Source: Arsenophonus sp052401645 (GTDB lineage: Bacteria; Pseudomonadota; Gammaproteobacteria; Enterobacterales; Enterobacteriaceae). Taken from it: 64,000 bases of DNA. The notes under the pieces were generated by a model. The model saw nothing but the letters and a program-made list of their open reading frames with translations, had not been told where the DNA came from and searched no databases. The stretch is taken from positions 310,001 through 374,000 of the forward strand of contig CP198939.1 of the NCBI GenBank assembly GCA_052401645.1. Reading direction: 5' to 3'. The translations under genes and the position numbers were made by a program. Shown in pieces: positions 35,810 to 47,464 of this stretch; positions within the stretch are counted from its first letter, which is position 1; each line of letters opens with the position of its first letter.

Positions 35810-36340
35810 TTAAGATTTTGAAGATAGTTCTTCAAAGTTAAAATTATGGTTGGTATAGATACAAATATCACTAGCTATACTTAAGGCTTTCTCTGTAATA
35901 TCACGCGCGCTCATTTTTGTATTTTCTAATAAAGCTCTTGCTGCTGCTTGTGCATAGGCACCACCAGAACCAATAGCAATTAAATTATTTTCTGGTTGTA
36001 TAACATCTCCACTACCAGTAATAATCAAAGAAGTATTTTCATCTGCAACAGCTAAAAGTGCTTCTAGTTTTCTTAACATTCGATCAGTGCGCCAATCTTT
36101 AGCTAATTCAACAGCGGCTTTTGTTAGATGCCCTTGATGTAATTCCAATTTCCGTTCAAAAAGATCAAAGAGTGTAAATGCATCAGCAGTACCACCTGCA
36201 AAGCCTGCGATGACTTTATCATTATAAAGGCGACGTACTTTACGAATATTACCTTTCATAACAGTATTACCCATCGTTGCTTGACCGTCACCACCAATTA
36301 CAACCTGACCATTATAGCGAACACTTATAATTGTAGTCAT
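35810..36340 (-). CDS. hslV: ATP-dependent protease peptidase subunit HslV
   Basis: Proteasome-like threonine peptidase forming two hexameric rings. It has 176 aa as in E. coli. The N-terminal MTT exposes the catalytic Thr after Met removal; GDGQATMGNTVMKGN, AGFAGGTADAF and AIGSGGAYAQAAA are intact. AAAGG precedes the ATG. First gene of hslVU; a heat-shock promoter lies about 100 nt upstream. Together with HslU it gives the cell a heat-inducible protease, which symbionts with many slightly unstable proteins may need. Confidence 0.97.
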   Translation of the reverse strand: MTTIISVRYNGQVVIGGDGQATMGNTVMKGNIRKVRRLYNDKVIAGFAGGTADAFTLFDLFERKLELHQGHLTKAAVELAKDWRTDRMLRKLEALLAVADENTSLIITGSGDVIQPENNLIAIGSGGAYAQAAARALLENTKMSARDITEKALSIASDICIYTNHNFNFEELSSKS

Positions 36341-36438
36341 GAGTTAACCTTTGATTATTTTATTAAGGAAGTATATAAATATATTTTAGGTTTTTATCAT
36401 ATAAAACTACAAAAATTTTTTTAAATTTATTATAGATA

Positions 36439-36468
36439 TAAATGGGGTAATGGAAATCGTTTTTCAAC
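36439..36468 (-). promoter_or_regulatory. Sigma-32 (RpoH) heat-shock promoter of hslVU
   Basis: On the minus strand GTTGAAA, 14 nt, CCCCATTTA. The RpoH consensus is CTTGAAA, 11-16 nt, CCCCATNTA, so only the first base differs. CCCC is a conspicuous run in such DNA. The start point would fall about 90 nt before hslV, leaving an untranslated leader of similar length to that of E. coli hslV. Confidence 0.88.
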
Positions 36469-38343
36469 CCTTATTTCTATGAAATAATATAGATGCACAC
36501 ACAAATAGATTTAACGATTTATAATATTTTGATGTTTTTGCTTATAATATTTAACTATTAGAAAATTTTAATATTATATTAAGTTAATTATACTATCTAA
36601 ATTTAATAATGCTAAAACTATATTTCTTTAATATATTATTATTTCTCAATATTTTTAAATATTGTTAATAATTGTATTATTTTTATTTTATGTATTTTGA
36701 TTAATTTAATTGTTGTATTTATTTTAATAATTTAGCGAATTTTATTAACTAGATTATTGATGATTACATACCAAAAATATATTAATATATTATATGTTTT
36801 AAATAAATAAAATGATAGGATTATACTTATAAGTATAAATACTACTCAAATTATCAACGTTTTGCATCAATTAATTTTAATATATTATTAATATTTTATT
36901 ATATTGAATGTTTAAGATATAATTGATTAGTACTTTAATTTTCTAAGTTCTATTTTTTATAGAACAGCATTATTATTCTTTTGATCTAAGTAATATGAAT
37001 TATAATGAGTATTTTGATTTATCGTTTATTATTATGTAATATTGTTTTATTAGAGATAAGAATTAATTTATTTTTATGAAACATAATAAAATTTACAATA
37101 AAAATAATAATAATTGTTATAAGAAATAATTTTTTTTTATTTCTTAATTCCATTTTTGCTTTAATCTTTAATTTTATCTAATATTTTATATTTTGTTTTA
37201 TATAATTTTATTAGATTTTTAATTAAACTATTTAATAAAAATTAAATTAATTTATTTATATATATTATTTTTTAAACTTAATTTAAAGTTGATTATCTTT
37301 ATCTTTAAATGATATAAGATAAATATCTTTTTATCATAGATAATTTTAATTAAAGTTTAAAAAATTTCTATTTTTATCTATTTCATTATTTTGAATTTTA
37401 AATGATATAATAATATTACTACTTAATAATTAATTTGTAGTAAAACAGATCTTAATTAATAGTAATATATAATTTTATATTGCTCCCAAATATAGTTTTT
37501 AATAATACTAAATATTTTAGTTATTACGATTTATTTTTATAATTTTAGAAGTTAAGATTATTATTAATAATATATAATTATTATATGATTAACCTTTATA
37601 CTTTATATTTATTTATTCAAAATATAATCATGCTAATATATATTTAAAGTAGATGATTATTATTCAGTTTATTATTAAACTAATATATTTATAAACTGGT
37701 TCTTCTAATAATTAATTAATATTAAATGAATAAGTTAAGATTATTTTTATTTATAGTAGTAATTTTGAATTAAGATATAATGTTTTTATAATAATAATTA
37801 AATAATTTATTAGAATACAATAACATAATTCCATTGATTTATTAAAAGCTAAAATCAACGTATACACTTATATGGTATTGATATTACTAAATATCACTAA
37901 TAATATTAGGATTAATAGAATTAATAATACTAAATATATAAATATAAATAGTTTTTATATATAAAATAATATATATTTTTATTAAATAAATAAGATTTTA
38001 TAAAATATTTTAAATATATTTTTTAAATTTTCAACACTTTATATGAAAATAGATCTATATGAGTTAATTTTTTATTAGAATAAAATTCTTTTATTATAAA
38101 GAGACATATATTATATTAATAATATTTTTATTTTATGATATTTTTTTATTGTTTTTAAATTATTAATTTTAATAATTAATAATGTTAATTTAAATGTATA
38201 GTTTTTATTTACTTAAAATATTTTAAGTGTTAAGTATTAAAAATATGCTTAATTACTTCAATTATTATTATTTATAGAGTAGTTTACATATATAATTAAT
38301 TTCTTTATTTTAACTTAATTAATAAAAACGTTAATTTCAATAA
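36469..38343. other. Gene-free spacer between hslV and priA
   Basis: ftsN and cytR lie here in E. coli. I looked for the FtsN SPOR domain in the first 500 nt on the minus strand and saw nothing convincing. No notable repeat. Confidence 0.65.
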
Positions 38344-40545
38344 CTAATTTTCGGTTGGATCAACATCGATGTTCCATTTTACTTTTCGACTTTCGGGATA
38401 TTTTATTATTTTAGGTAATACATATGAAATTAATTTTTGTAAATAATGACGTGAAAAATGTTGAAGTAATAATTTCCAATGAAAATAACCTTCTCGCTTA
38501 GCTTGAACAGCAGGCATAGGACCAATTAATATAAGTTCTGTATTATACATATGATGTTTCTCTATCTGTTTCTTGAATGTATTTAAAAAATCAAATGCAT
38601 ATTCATTATTATGATCTTTTGAACGAATAATAATATGATTGCTGTGAGGTGGTAAAGAAACATCTCGTCGCTCTTTTAGTATTTCTAACGCAAATTCGTT
38701 ATATCCTCTTTTTAATAAAGTTGATAATAATGGATGTTCAGGATAATGTGTTTGTAATATTACTTCACTGTATTTACCAGTTCGACCAGCACGTCCAGAG
38801 ACTTGAATATAAAGTTGAGCAAATCTTTCTGTTGCTCGATAATCATTAGAAAAAAGTACGCTATCTACATTCAGTAAAGCGACAAGAGTAATATTAGGAA
38901 AATGATGTCCTTTAGCTAGCATTTGAGTACCGATCAAAACACGAGCTCCATTTGTATAAACAAGGTCTAGTTGTTTTTCTAATGCCCCTTTATGTTGAGT
39001 AGTATCTTTATCAATACGAGTAACTGGTATTTTAGGAAAAAGTTTATTAATAGATTCCTCTAACTGCTCGGTTCCTAAACCAATAGGAAGTAAATGAGTT
39101 GATCCACAATCAAAACATTGTATTGGAATTAATAATTTGGTATTACACAAATGGCAATTTAGACGATGTTGATAGTTATGTAGTGTATAATAATGATTAC
39201 ATCGTAAACATTTAGCAATCCAGCCGCAATCATGGCAAATTAATATTGGTGAGTATCCTCTTTGATTTAAAAATAACATAACTTGATTATTCTCTGTCAA
39301 ATGATCTTTAATACGCTGAATTAATGGTTTTGACATGAGATATTTTAATGATTGGCCTTTTAAATCAATTAAATATTGATTCGCTAATTTAGCATTTCCA
39401 GGTCTTTTAGTTAGATCTAAACGATGATATTTTCCTTTTTTGATATTATATAAACTCTCTAATGAAGGTGTTGCTGTACCCATAATAACAGGAATGTTTT
39501 CTTTTTTAGCACGAAAAACAGCTAGATCGCGAGCGTGGTATCGCCATCCATCTTGTTGTTTATAAGAATTATCATGTTCTTCATCAATAATGATCAATGC
39601 AAGCTTTGAAAAAGAAGTGAATAATGCTGATCTAGTACCAATTAGAATAGAAGTATGTCCTTTTTTTGCGCGCAACCAAACTGACAACCGTTCACTATTA
39701 TTTAATGATGAATGAAGTACATCAATAGGAGTATTAAAACGATTATTAAAACGTTGGATAGTTTGATGAATAAGACTTATTTCAGGAACAAGAACTAATG
39801 TTTGTTTTCCTTGTGCTAAAATATTTTCAATAACATTAAGGTAAACTTCTGTTTTACCAGAACCAGTTATCCCAATTAATAACCAAGGTATAAATGTTAG
39901 TTGAGAATTTATTGCCTTTACTGCTTTTAACTGTTCTAAGTTTAGTTTTGGTTTTTTGTCGCAAATATAAAAATCAGAATGCCAATTTTTTATTTTTGGT
40001 TGAACGGATAATAGTTGAATTAAACCTTTCTTTTTTAGTGTTTGTAGCGAATTTTTACTTAATTCATATTCCACTATCTCATGATGATAAATTGATTTTT
40101 GTTGTAATAATTTTATAGCATATTGTTGTTTTGGTGCTTGTTTAAGTTTATTTAAAGGAAGAATTTTCCCTTGTTTGGTGATTTGCCATTGCCATACTGA
40201 AGAAAATGCTGCTTCTTCACCTTTTCGCAATAAAACTGGTAGTGTATGAAATAATACTTCACCAATAGGATAATGATAATATTTAGATGCCCAAAGTAAT
40301 AACGACCATAAATTATCTGAAAATAATGATTCTTGATCTAGAACTTGTTCAATAGTTTTTAATTCTTTGTAATTAAATTTACTACTTTGATTATGTGATA
40401 ATACAATACCTAAAATAGTTTTTTTTTGCTTACCAAAATGTACTACTACACGACAACCTTTGCTTGGAAAAAAAATATTTTTTGGTAATTGATAATCAAA
40501 AGTTTTCATTAATGGAATATGTAGTGCAACTTGCACAATAGTCAT
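38344..40545 (-). CDS. priA: Primosomal protein N' (PriA helicase)
   Basis: 3'-5' DNA helicase that recognises stalled forks and loads the replisome for restart. It has 733 aa (E. coli 732). An N-terminal DNA-binding domain (FDYQLP, GCRVVVHFGK) is followed by Walker A GITGSGKT at residues 225-232 and DEEH at 321-324. The zinc module has paired cysteines (CHDCGWIAKCLRC, CHLCNTK, CFDCGS), and the helicase motifs GTQMLAKGHHFPNI and QVSGRAGR are present. All motifs are intact. PriA is often lost from the smallest symbionts, so its retention suggests recombination-linked restart still matters. It is transcribed divergently from rpmE, as in E. coli. Confidence 0.97.
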   Translation of the reverse strand: MTIVQVALHIPLMKTFDYQLPKNIFFPSKGCRVVVHFGKQKKTILGIVLSHNQSSKFNYKELKTIEQVLDQESLFSDNLWSLLLWASKYYHYPIGEVLFHTLPVLLRKGEEAAFSSVWQWQITKQGKILPLNKLKQAPKQQYAIKLLQQKSIYHHEIVEYELSKNSLQTLKKKGLIQLLSVQPKIKNWHSDFYICDKKPKLNLEQLKAVKAINSQLTFIPWLLIGITGSGKTEVYLNVIENILAQGKQTLVLVPEISLIHQTIQRFNNRFNTPIDVLHSSLNNSERLSVWLRAKKGHTSILIGTRSALFTSFSKLALIIIDEEHDNSYKQQDGWRYHARDLAVFRAKKENIPVIMGTATPSLESLYNIKKGKYHRLDLTKRPGNAKLANQYLIDLKGQSLKYLMSKPLIQRIKDHLTENNQVMLFLNQRGYSPILICHDCGWIAKCLRCNHYYTLHNYQHRLNCHLCNTKLLIPIQCFDCGSTHLLPIGLGTEQLEESINKLFPKIPVTRIDKDTTQHKGALEKQLDLVYTNGARVLIGTQMLAKGHHFPNITLVALLNVDSVLFSNDYRATERFAQLYIQVSGRAGRTGKYSEVILQTHYPEHPLLSTLLKRGYNEFALEILKERRDVSLPPHSNHIIIRSKDHNNEYAFDFLNTFKKQIEKHHMYNTELILIGPMPAVQAKREGYFHWKLLLQHFSRHYLQKLISYVLPKIIKYPESRKVKWNIDVDPTEN

Positions 40546-40769
40546 TTTAAATATACCTAATAAGTATTAGAGATAATATTTATAAAAATAAATTTATTAT
40601 AATTTTATTATTTAAATAAATTATATTGCATTGTAAATAGATTTTATATATAATAATTATATTATATTATTTAAGTTTACCATTAATAATTACTATTGTA
40701 ATTTTTTTATGTATATTACTATAGTTTTAAGATTATCTAGAAATACTTTATAAATAGAGATTTTATACT
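40546..40769. promoter_or_regulatory. Divergent priA-rpmE intergenic region
   Basis: This 224-nt gap must hold both promoters. It is almost pure A/T and no -35/-10 pair is distinctive. AGAGA lies before the rpmE start. Confidence 0.35.
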
Positions 40770-40985
40770 ATGAAAAAAAATACTCATCCTAAATATGATG
40801 AGGTTACCGTAATTTGTTCTTGTGGTAATATAATTAGAATTAAATCAACTGTTAGTCATGATCTAAATTTAGATGTTTGTGGTAAATGTCATCCATTCTA
40901 TACAGGTAAACAACGTGATTTGGCTACCGGTGGTCGTGTAGATCGATTTAAGCAGCGATTTAATATCCCATCCATAAAAAAATAG
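40770..40985 (+). CDS. rpmE: 50S ribosomal protein L31
   Basis: Zinc-type L31, which bridges the large and small ribosomal subunits. It has 71 aa (E. coli 70). The zinc ligands are kept: CSCGN near residue 18 and CGKCHPF near 38. It continues TGKQRDLATGGRVDRF.QRFNIP to the end. Same place and direction relative to priA as in E. coli. Confidence 0.96.
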   Translation: MKKNTHPKYDEVTVICSCGNIIRIKSTVSHDLNLDVCGKCHPFYTGKQRDLATGGRVDRFKQRFNIPSIKK

Positions 40986-41008
40986 TATCTTTATTAATTG
41001 AGAGATAC
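40985..41008 (+). terminator. Weak hairpin at the rpmE stop
   Basis: GTATCT and AGATAC form a 6-bp stem around a 12-nt loop, overlapping the last base of the stop codon, followed by AAAATTATTTTT. A weak terminator candidate. Confidence 0.3.
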
Positions 41009-41850
41009 AAAATTATTTTTAATATTATTCTAATATCACAATTATTTTTAAGATAAATAGAATTTATTTTTAATGAAATTAAATTTCAAATTAAAATAAT
41101 TAAGTGAATATTTTTTAACAATATTTTTTCTCTTGTAAAAACCTATTTTATATAATTATTTTTACTTACTTTTTTAGATTTAATCATTACGACTTTTACT
41201 TAAATTATAATTATAATGTGAAATGATTGACTAAATAAACGCATGTAAAATACTTAATATAATAATTTATTATTTGTCAAATGAAATAAATTATTATTTT
41301 ATCTACGAATAAATTCGTTGTCAATGTTTAAAGCATTTTTAATGGGAATTAAAAATATAATAATACTCTTTATTTACTATTATTTTACTCTGTTGAAAAT
41401 AAAATTGAAATAATGATTTATTCAATTTAGCGATTAAAATGCTTTAAGCTAAAAAAATCAATTAATAAAAGATTTAATTTATTTAATTGTTTATGAATAA
41501 ATCTTATATTTAAAAAATGTTTAATAAACTTAAAATATTTTATGATTTCCATTTTCTATTATTAGCAATAATAATATTATTTAATTTAAATGTAAAGTAT
41601 TTTGTATTTGCGAATATATTGATATTTTTATTTTTATTTGGATTAAACTTGATTATATTTTATTTTTTAGTATAAAAAAATATTTTGATTAAATAAAACA
41701 ATGTTAATTAATATCATTAATTAAATGCTATATATGTATCATATTATTTAATATAATATAAAAATTATAATAATTTATTAGGTTTTTTAAATAGTTTATT
41801 TAACTTTAGTTAACATGTCTTAGTTAGTGTTGAAGAGGTATTTTTTTATA
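41009..41850. other. Spacer between rpmE and metL
   Basis: metJ and metB lie here in E. coli and are not legible; no MetJ box is seen. It holds a hairpin at 41261-41295 (16 paired bases with a 2-nt bulge, AATAATTTATT-ATTTG arms). A longer-range inverted pair TTAAAGCATTTT / AAAATGCTTTAA occurs at about 41328 and 41437. A 52-codon hydrophobic ORF at 41517-41675 could be chance. Confidence 0.55.
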
Positions 41851-43410
41851 ATGAATATAGTAAAATCTGAAGCAGTAAAATATCACCATCGTCAATTACA
41901 TAAATTTGGAGGCAGTAGTTTAGCCAATGTTAAATCTTATCAAAGAGTTGCTAATATTATGATAAATTATAGTCAACCAGGTGATTTAATGGTAGTATCT
42001 TCGGCAGGAACGACAACCAATCAGTTAATTAATTGGTTAAATCTAAGTCAAACTGATCGAATTTTAGCAAATCAAGTGCAGAAGACAATTAGTAGTTACC
42101 AACAAAATCTTATTATTGGGTTGTTACCTAGTAAAAAAGCTAAGGTATTAAAGTTAGATTTTTTAGCTGATTTTGATCGTTTAAACAAGTTAGTGGATGA
42201 ACAATTTTATGATGATATTTATGCAGAAATTGTTGGTCATGGAGAAATTTGGTCTGCACGTTTGATGTCTAGTGTATTGGAAGAATTCGGTTTACCAAAT
42301 CATTGGTTAGATGCTAGATTATTTCTGCGTGCAGAGTTTTCAGCTCAACCACAAGTAGATGAAACTCTATCACTTCCATTACTAAAAGAACTCTTAAAAA
42401 AATATCCAAATAAACTATTAGTTGTAACTGGTTTTATTGCGAGAAATAAAAAAGGTAAAACAGTATTATTAGGACGTAATGGCAGTGATTATTCAGCTAC
42501 TCAAGTAGGCGCATTGGCTGGAGTTAACAAAATAACTATTTGGAGTGACGTTGCTGGTATATATAGCGCTGATCCGCATAAAGTTAAAGATGCTTATTTG
42601 TTACCACTATTGCGTTTTGATGAAGCTATTGAATTAGCACGCTTATCAGTATCAGTACTTCATACCCGTACATTACAGCCAATTTATGACACTAATATTG
42701 ATTTGCAACTTAAATGCAGTTATCAACCAGAACAAGGTTCAACAAAAATACAACGTGTTTTGGAATCAAAAAACGGTGCTAGAATTGTTATAAGTCATGA
42801 TGATGTTTATTTAATTGAATTAAATTTAGAAAACGAACAAAATTTTAATCAATTTTATAAAGATATTGATTTATTATTAAAGTCCAAACAATTACAGCCA
42901 TTGGCTAGTGGATTACATCCAGATAAAAAGTTAATTCAGTTATGTTATACACCAGAGATCGCTAGTAGTGTTTTGAATATACTGAAAGATATTTTTATGG
43001 TAAAAAGGTTATCATTATTATGTGATTGTTTTTCATTATTTGCTCTTGTAGGAGCTGGTGTTAGAAAAAATCCGTTACATAATTATTTTTTTTATAAAGA
43101 ATTAAAAGATCAACCAGTTGAATTTATTTGGTATTCCGAAAAAGAAATCAGTATAGTAGCTGTTTTACGCTCAACAAAAACATCAAATTTAGTGCAAAGA
43201 TTACATAAGAAATTATTCCAGGTTAAAAAACATATTAGATTTATTTTATTTAATAGATATGATATGAGGTCTTGTTGGATTAAATTATCACTAATCAACC
43301 AGAAAAATATTTCTATACTTATTAATTATTTTAAATTTATTTTCAAATGTGTAGTTAATAATTATTATAGTTCTGGTTATTTGAATCACTTTAACATTAG
43401 ATTCAATTAA
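41851..43410 (+). CDS. metL: Aspartokinase half of MetL (dehydrogenase half lost)
   Basis: E. coli MetL (810 aa) fuses aspartokinase II with homoserine dehydrogenase II. Here 519 aa remain. The kinase domain is intact: KFGGSS at 18-23, SARLM, the GFIARN...VLLGRNGSDYSAT nucleotide/aspartate site, and VWSDVAG-like IWSDVAGIYSADP. The linker up to PVEFIWYSEKEISIVAVLRS also matches. Then the dehydrogenase starts but has lost its NADP loop (E. coli LFGKGNIGS reads LFNRYDMRS), and the frame ends about 60 residues later. I chose ATG 41851 (AGAGG upstream) rather than GTG 41827. The product likely serves only to make aspartyl phosphate, for diaminopimelate/peptidoglycan or lysine. Confidence 0.93.
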   Translation: MNIVKSEAVKYHHRQLHKFGGSSLANVKSYQRVANIMINYSQPGDLMVVSSAGTTTNQLINWLNLSQTDRILANQVQKTISSYQQNLIIGLLPSKKAKVLKLDFLADFDRLNKLVDEQFYDDIYAEIVGHGEIWSARLMSSVLEEFGLPNHWLDARLFLRAEFSAQPQVDETLSLPLLKELLKKYPNKLLVVTGFIARNKKGKTVLLGRNGSDYSATQVGALAGVNKITIWSDVAGIYSADPHKVKDAYLLPLLRFDEAIELARLSVSVLHTRTLQPIYDTNIDLQLKCSYQPEQGSTKIQRVLESKNGARIVISHDDVYLIELNLENEQNFNQFYKDIDLLLKSKQLQPLASGLHPDKKLIQLCYTPEIASSVLNILKDIFMVKRLSLLCDCFSLFALVGAGVRKNPLHNYFFYKELKDQPVEFIWYSEKEISIVAVLRSTKTSNLVQRLHKKLFQVKKHIRFILFNRYDMRSCWIKLSLINQKNISILINYFKFIFKCVVNNYYSSGYLNHFNIRFN

Positions 43411-43720
43411 AATATTATTTTTTAATCATCAAATTATAATATATCAAAATCGAATTTTTAGTAAATTAAAAAAACTATTTGTTTAATTATTTTTATTTTA
43501 ATTTATATGATAAAAACATTAATTTTAAGTAAAAATATATTAATATTGTTAATTATAATTTTATGCAATTATTGCTGATAAGTATTTGATATTTTAATTC
43601 TAATAATAATTATTTTTAATATATTTATATTTTTCAAAAATTGATCTGATATTAGTTTTATCTAATTTAAAAATCAAATTGAAGATACCAATAAATTATA
43701 TTTATTTGATTAAAATATAA
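43411..43720 (+). pseudogene. metL: Remnant of the MetL homoserine dehydrogenase domain
   Basis: Downstream of the metL stop the dehydrogenase can still be traced. GCTGATAAGTATTTGATATT (43574 on) reads ADKYLIF, matching ADQYLDF of E. coli. It lies about 330 nt after the degenerate NADP loop, where about 280 is expected. A further weak match (KNQIEDTNKLY) follows near 43,680. Stops and frameshifts lie between. The match is short and could be partly fortuitous. Confidence 0.45.
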
Positions 43721-45447
43721 AGTATTGTACAATATAATATTATAATGATGTTTAATTAAATTTTTAATAAACTTCATAATAAATTTATAAATATAGAGAT
43801 AAAAATTGATATATATAAACAAGATTTAATATACAAATTAATGATTTGATATATAATCTAAATTATGTAATTTAAACTGAAAATATGAATTATATACTTA
43901 TTAGTGTAAATATTAGTTATATTTAATAATTTAGATATTTTTATTAAATAGCAAATAAATTTACTAATAATAAGATAGTAAAAAATATTTTTTAAAATTA
44001 TTTAAGTAAAATTTGTTATTTTTTTATATTGTATTATTATTTAATATAGTTAAAACTCTCTAAAATTATTTTTAAATTTTGTTTAATATAAATAAACAAT
44101 TATTAACATTATTTATATGTTGATGTTTTTATACCTAAAATTATTGATATTAAAATTATCTATTGATAATAAAAATTAAATATTAAATATAATAATAACT
44201 ATAATTTATTTTTAAATTAGTTAATTATTAAAATTTCTTTAATTAATTATTAATAATAACTTATTAAAGTATTTATTTAATATTTTTAAAAATCGATTTA
44301 TATCTTTAATTGAAGTAATTTTTATAATAAGTATTTATAAATATATTAATTTATTTTTTTTATCTTATAAAACTATCATATTTCTTTATATAGATTTAAG
44401 TTTAATAATAAAATACTATTTATTTCATAAATAATATTTTTATTTATTTTTATATAAAATAATTCATTTGAATAATAAAATTATTCATATTTAACTAATG
44501 TATAAATAAGTTTTTTAATAAAAAATCCTAGTAGAATTACTTTATAAAATATTCATTAATCTATATTAATATATATATTTTAAGTAAATTATTAACTAAT
44601 ATAGTTAAAAATATTTCTTATAAAAATACTTTAAAAAATAAAGTAGATTTATTTATAGATTATTAAAATATTATTAAAAATAAAATATATCAAAGTATAA
44701 AGTTTTATTAAAAAGATTCTAGATCTTATATAGTTAAAAACTATCTTATAATTTAATCTATTCAATAAATTTTTATTCATATCTAAAATATTCAGTAATA
44801 TTAATTTACTGAAAATTTAATGCTATTTAAAATAAAATATTTTATTAATAGTGATATTAAAATTGATTAATTAATTATAAATTAAATTAGATATTTAATA
44901 ACATATTTAATAAAAAATTGATTTATAATTAATTTATAAATTAATTATAGTAAATATTACGTCTAATATAGTTAAATAACTGATTATTAAATGTATTATT
45001 ATTATGATGATATGTTGTTTTTTTACATCAATAAATTAGTATGCATAATTATGAAACACATTATAAAATTCATAAAGTAAATCTATTATGATTAATAAAA
45101 GTAAATATAGATTTATAGTTATTAAAAATCAATTATACAAGCATTTTATTTTTTTATGATAATTTAATTAAATATTTAAAAATAATTTTATTATTCAATA
45201 TATTTGTTAGTATTAATTAAAACAATTTTACTTCATAGATAGAGAATATATATATTTTATGATTATAATAATTATAGTTATAATATTTTAGTATATATAT
45301 AGTTTATATAATACTTAATATTGGTATAAGATTTAATTTTAATTTTATAATAATGATTAGAAAAATAAATTATATATGTGATTTTTCAATTAATTTATTA
45401 CATTAATAATATTATATAAATACTTAAAAATAAATTTCTACAACTAT
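43721..45447. other. Gene-free spacer downstream of metL
   Basis: No gene could be read, and metF, the next E. coli gene, is not legible. A 26-bp loop-less palindrome lies at 44924-44949 (TATAATTAATTTA arms). Confidence 0.65.
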
Positions 45448-45491
45448 TGAAAAGTTTTTTATTTTTTTTAAAAAAAATAAAAAACTTTTCA
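45448..45491. terminator. 44-bp perfect palindrome, bidirectional terminator shape
   Basis: Two 22-bp arms meet with no loop: TGAAAAGTTTTTTATTTTTT(TT) and its complement, with A8/T8 at the centre. Either strand gives a stem with T runs. It lies 2 kb past metL and 2.5 kb before typA, roughly where the end of metF would fall if the full metL and metF lengths of E. coli were laid on this chromosome. Confidence 0.65.
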
Positions 45492-47464
45492 TAATAAGGA
45501 TTTCAATCAAAAAAAATAAAATAAAGTAATCTTACTTATTCGATATAATTGTTTAAGAATTTATCTAATTTTATTTTTATACTTATACAGTTAGAAAAGA
45601 TATTAAAATAACTTAATAAAAAAATTCATTTTAGTTATGAATTATAAAATAATTTATTAATTAATATTAGTAAAAAAGTATTACTAGTTTCACTAATTTT
45701 CAGTTAATAATTAATAAAATAATATTTTTTAAATTTCTGTTGTATTCTATGAGAAAATTAAAGAACTACAAGAAATATATAAATATTTTAATTATATGTA
45801 ATAAAAAATATAATTAATATTAACTTAGAAAAAAATAAATGATACAACATAATATGTAATAATTATATAGTATATATTATATACCATAGTTTATTTAAAT
45901 TTTAAATAGCAAAACATATTTTTTACTTAATGTGGAAAAACATTTTCTTATATTGTAAAATTTAATTATATATATGTTATAAGAAAAAAAAGTTAATAAT
46001 TAAGTTAATAATACTAATATTCAATTAATAATTATTATTAAGTAATTAATAATAATAATTATTCTTTTAGCAAGATCGATATTAATAAATAATACTTATA
46101 ATATAATAAATTATTATAATATATATATTTGATATTATCAAAACATAATATTCAAATATATTAAAACTAATAAAAAGTTAAATTACATTAATATTTATAT
46201 TTATTTTAAAAAATAATAAATTTTTATTAAAAATAATTAATAAAATTATAAGTAAACCTTATCTATTAAATTTATATATATTAAATAAATTAAAAGTATA
46301 TTATAAAATATTAAAATTTATAATTTTATATATTTTTATAAATTCATTTATCTATAAAAGACATATGTAATGTGTATTTAGAATTCAGATGTCTTTATTA
46401 ATATTACTAATATTATTTCAGTTTTACTTTTAGAAGTAAAATATCAATAACAATTAACGTTATAAAATATATTATAAATACTATAAGATTATAAGCTAGA
46501 TTTTATCTAGATATTAAATAATAATTGATAATTATTTGATTTATTAAATGTTTTATATAATATCGAAGATATTATTTATTTTTAGTATAAAAATACTTTT
46601 ATTATATATTGTGTAAGTAATATTATTTTTAATAATCCATATTATGTTGTTAAAAATGATACATAATTAAAAATTATTTATGATTAACTAAATGTTATAA
46701 TCATTGTTTAGTTTAAAAAATAATTTCATTTCTTTAAATAAAGAATTAGATGTAACATCTAAGAATGTTAAAATATATTTTTTTTCTAAAAATAAAATAT
46801 TAATAGTGTTTATTATATTGAATAATGAATGATTCATAATTTTACAAGATATTTATAATAATTCTTTTAATTTTATTATTAATAGTGTTATTATTATTAT
46901 TTTAATAATATTGATGATTTTATCGATATTTTTGCTAAAAAACGTATTAATATCAATTATTTTTATATTAAAGATTTTCTATTATTATATTATTTAGATA
47001 AATATAATTTCATATTATAAATAATTTTAATAGTTATAATATTAAAATATAGTAGATATTGAATATTATGAATCTTATATCAATTTTACTAAAAAAAATT
47101 GAAATAAATCAAATTATTTTTAAATAAATAATTATTGTTAATATTCTATATCATATAGTTATATATAAAAGATAAATTATATAAATATAATAAAATTAAT
47201 AAATAAAAATTTTTTATTTTATAAAATATGAAAATTAATTTCATAGCGAAATTAATATTTTATTTTATTTTCTAATAAATTATATAAAAAATAAAGTTAA
47301 TTTTATAATAGAGATTTATAAAATTATTTTTTAATTAAGTCTTAATAAAATAAATTAAATTTGTATAATAATATATTTAAGAAATTGTGAGTATTGAATC
47401 TATAGTATATATATTATAATAAATCGTAATATTTATATCGTATATAAAGCATTCATTTATTGGA
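45492..47464. other. Gene-free spacer before typA
   Basis: No gene. Small tandem stems near 46,738-46,775 (TTCTTTAAATAAAGAA then TTAGATGTAACATCTAA) are the only G/C-containing structures. Confidence 0.65.

Noticed and set aside
41517..41675. A 52-codon hydrophobic ORF with two possible membrane segments upstream of metL
   Set aside because: T-rich random DNA gives Phe/Leu/Ile-rich ORFs of this length often; no Shine-Dalgarno and no known match.
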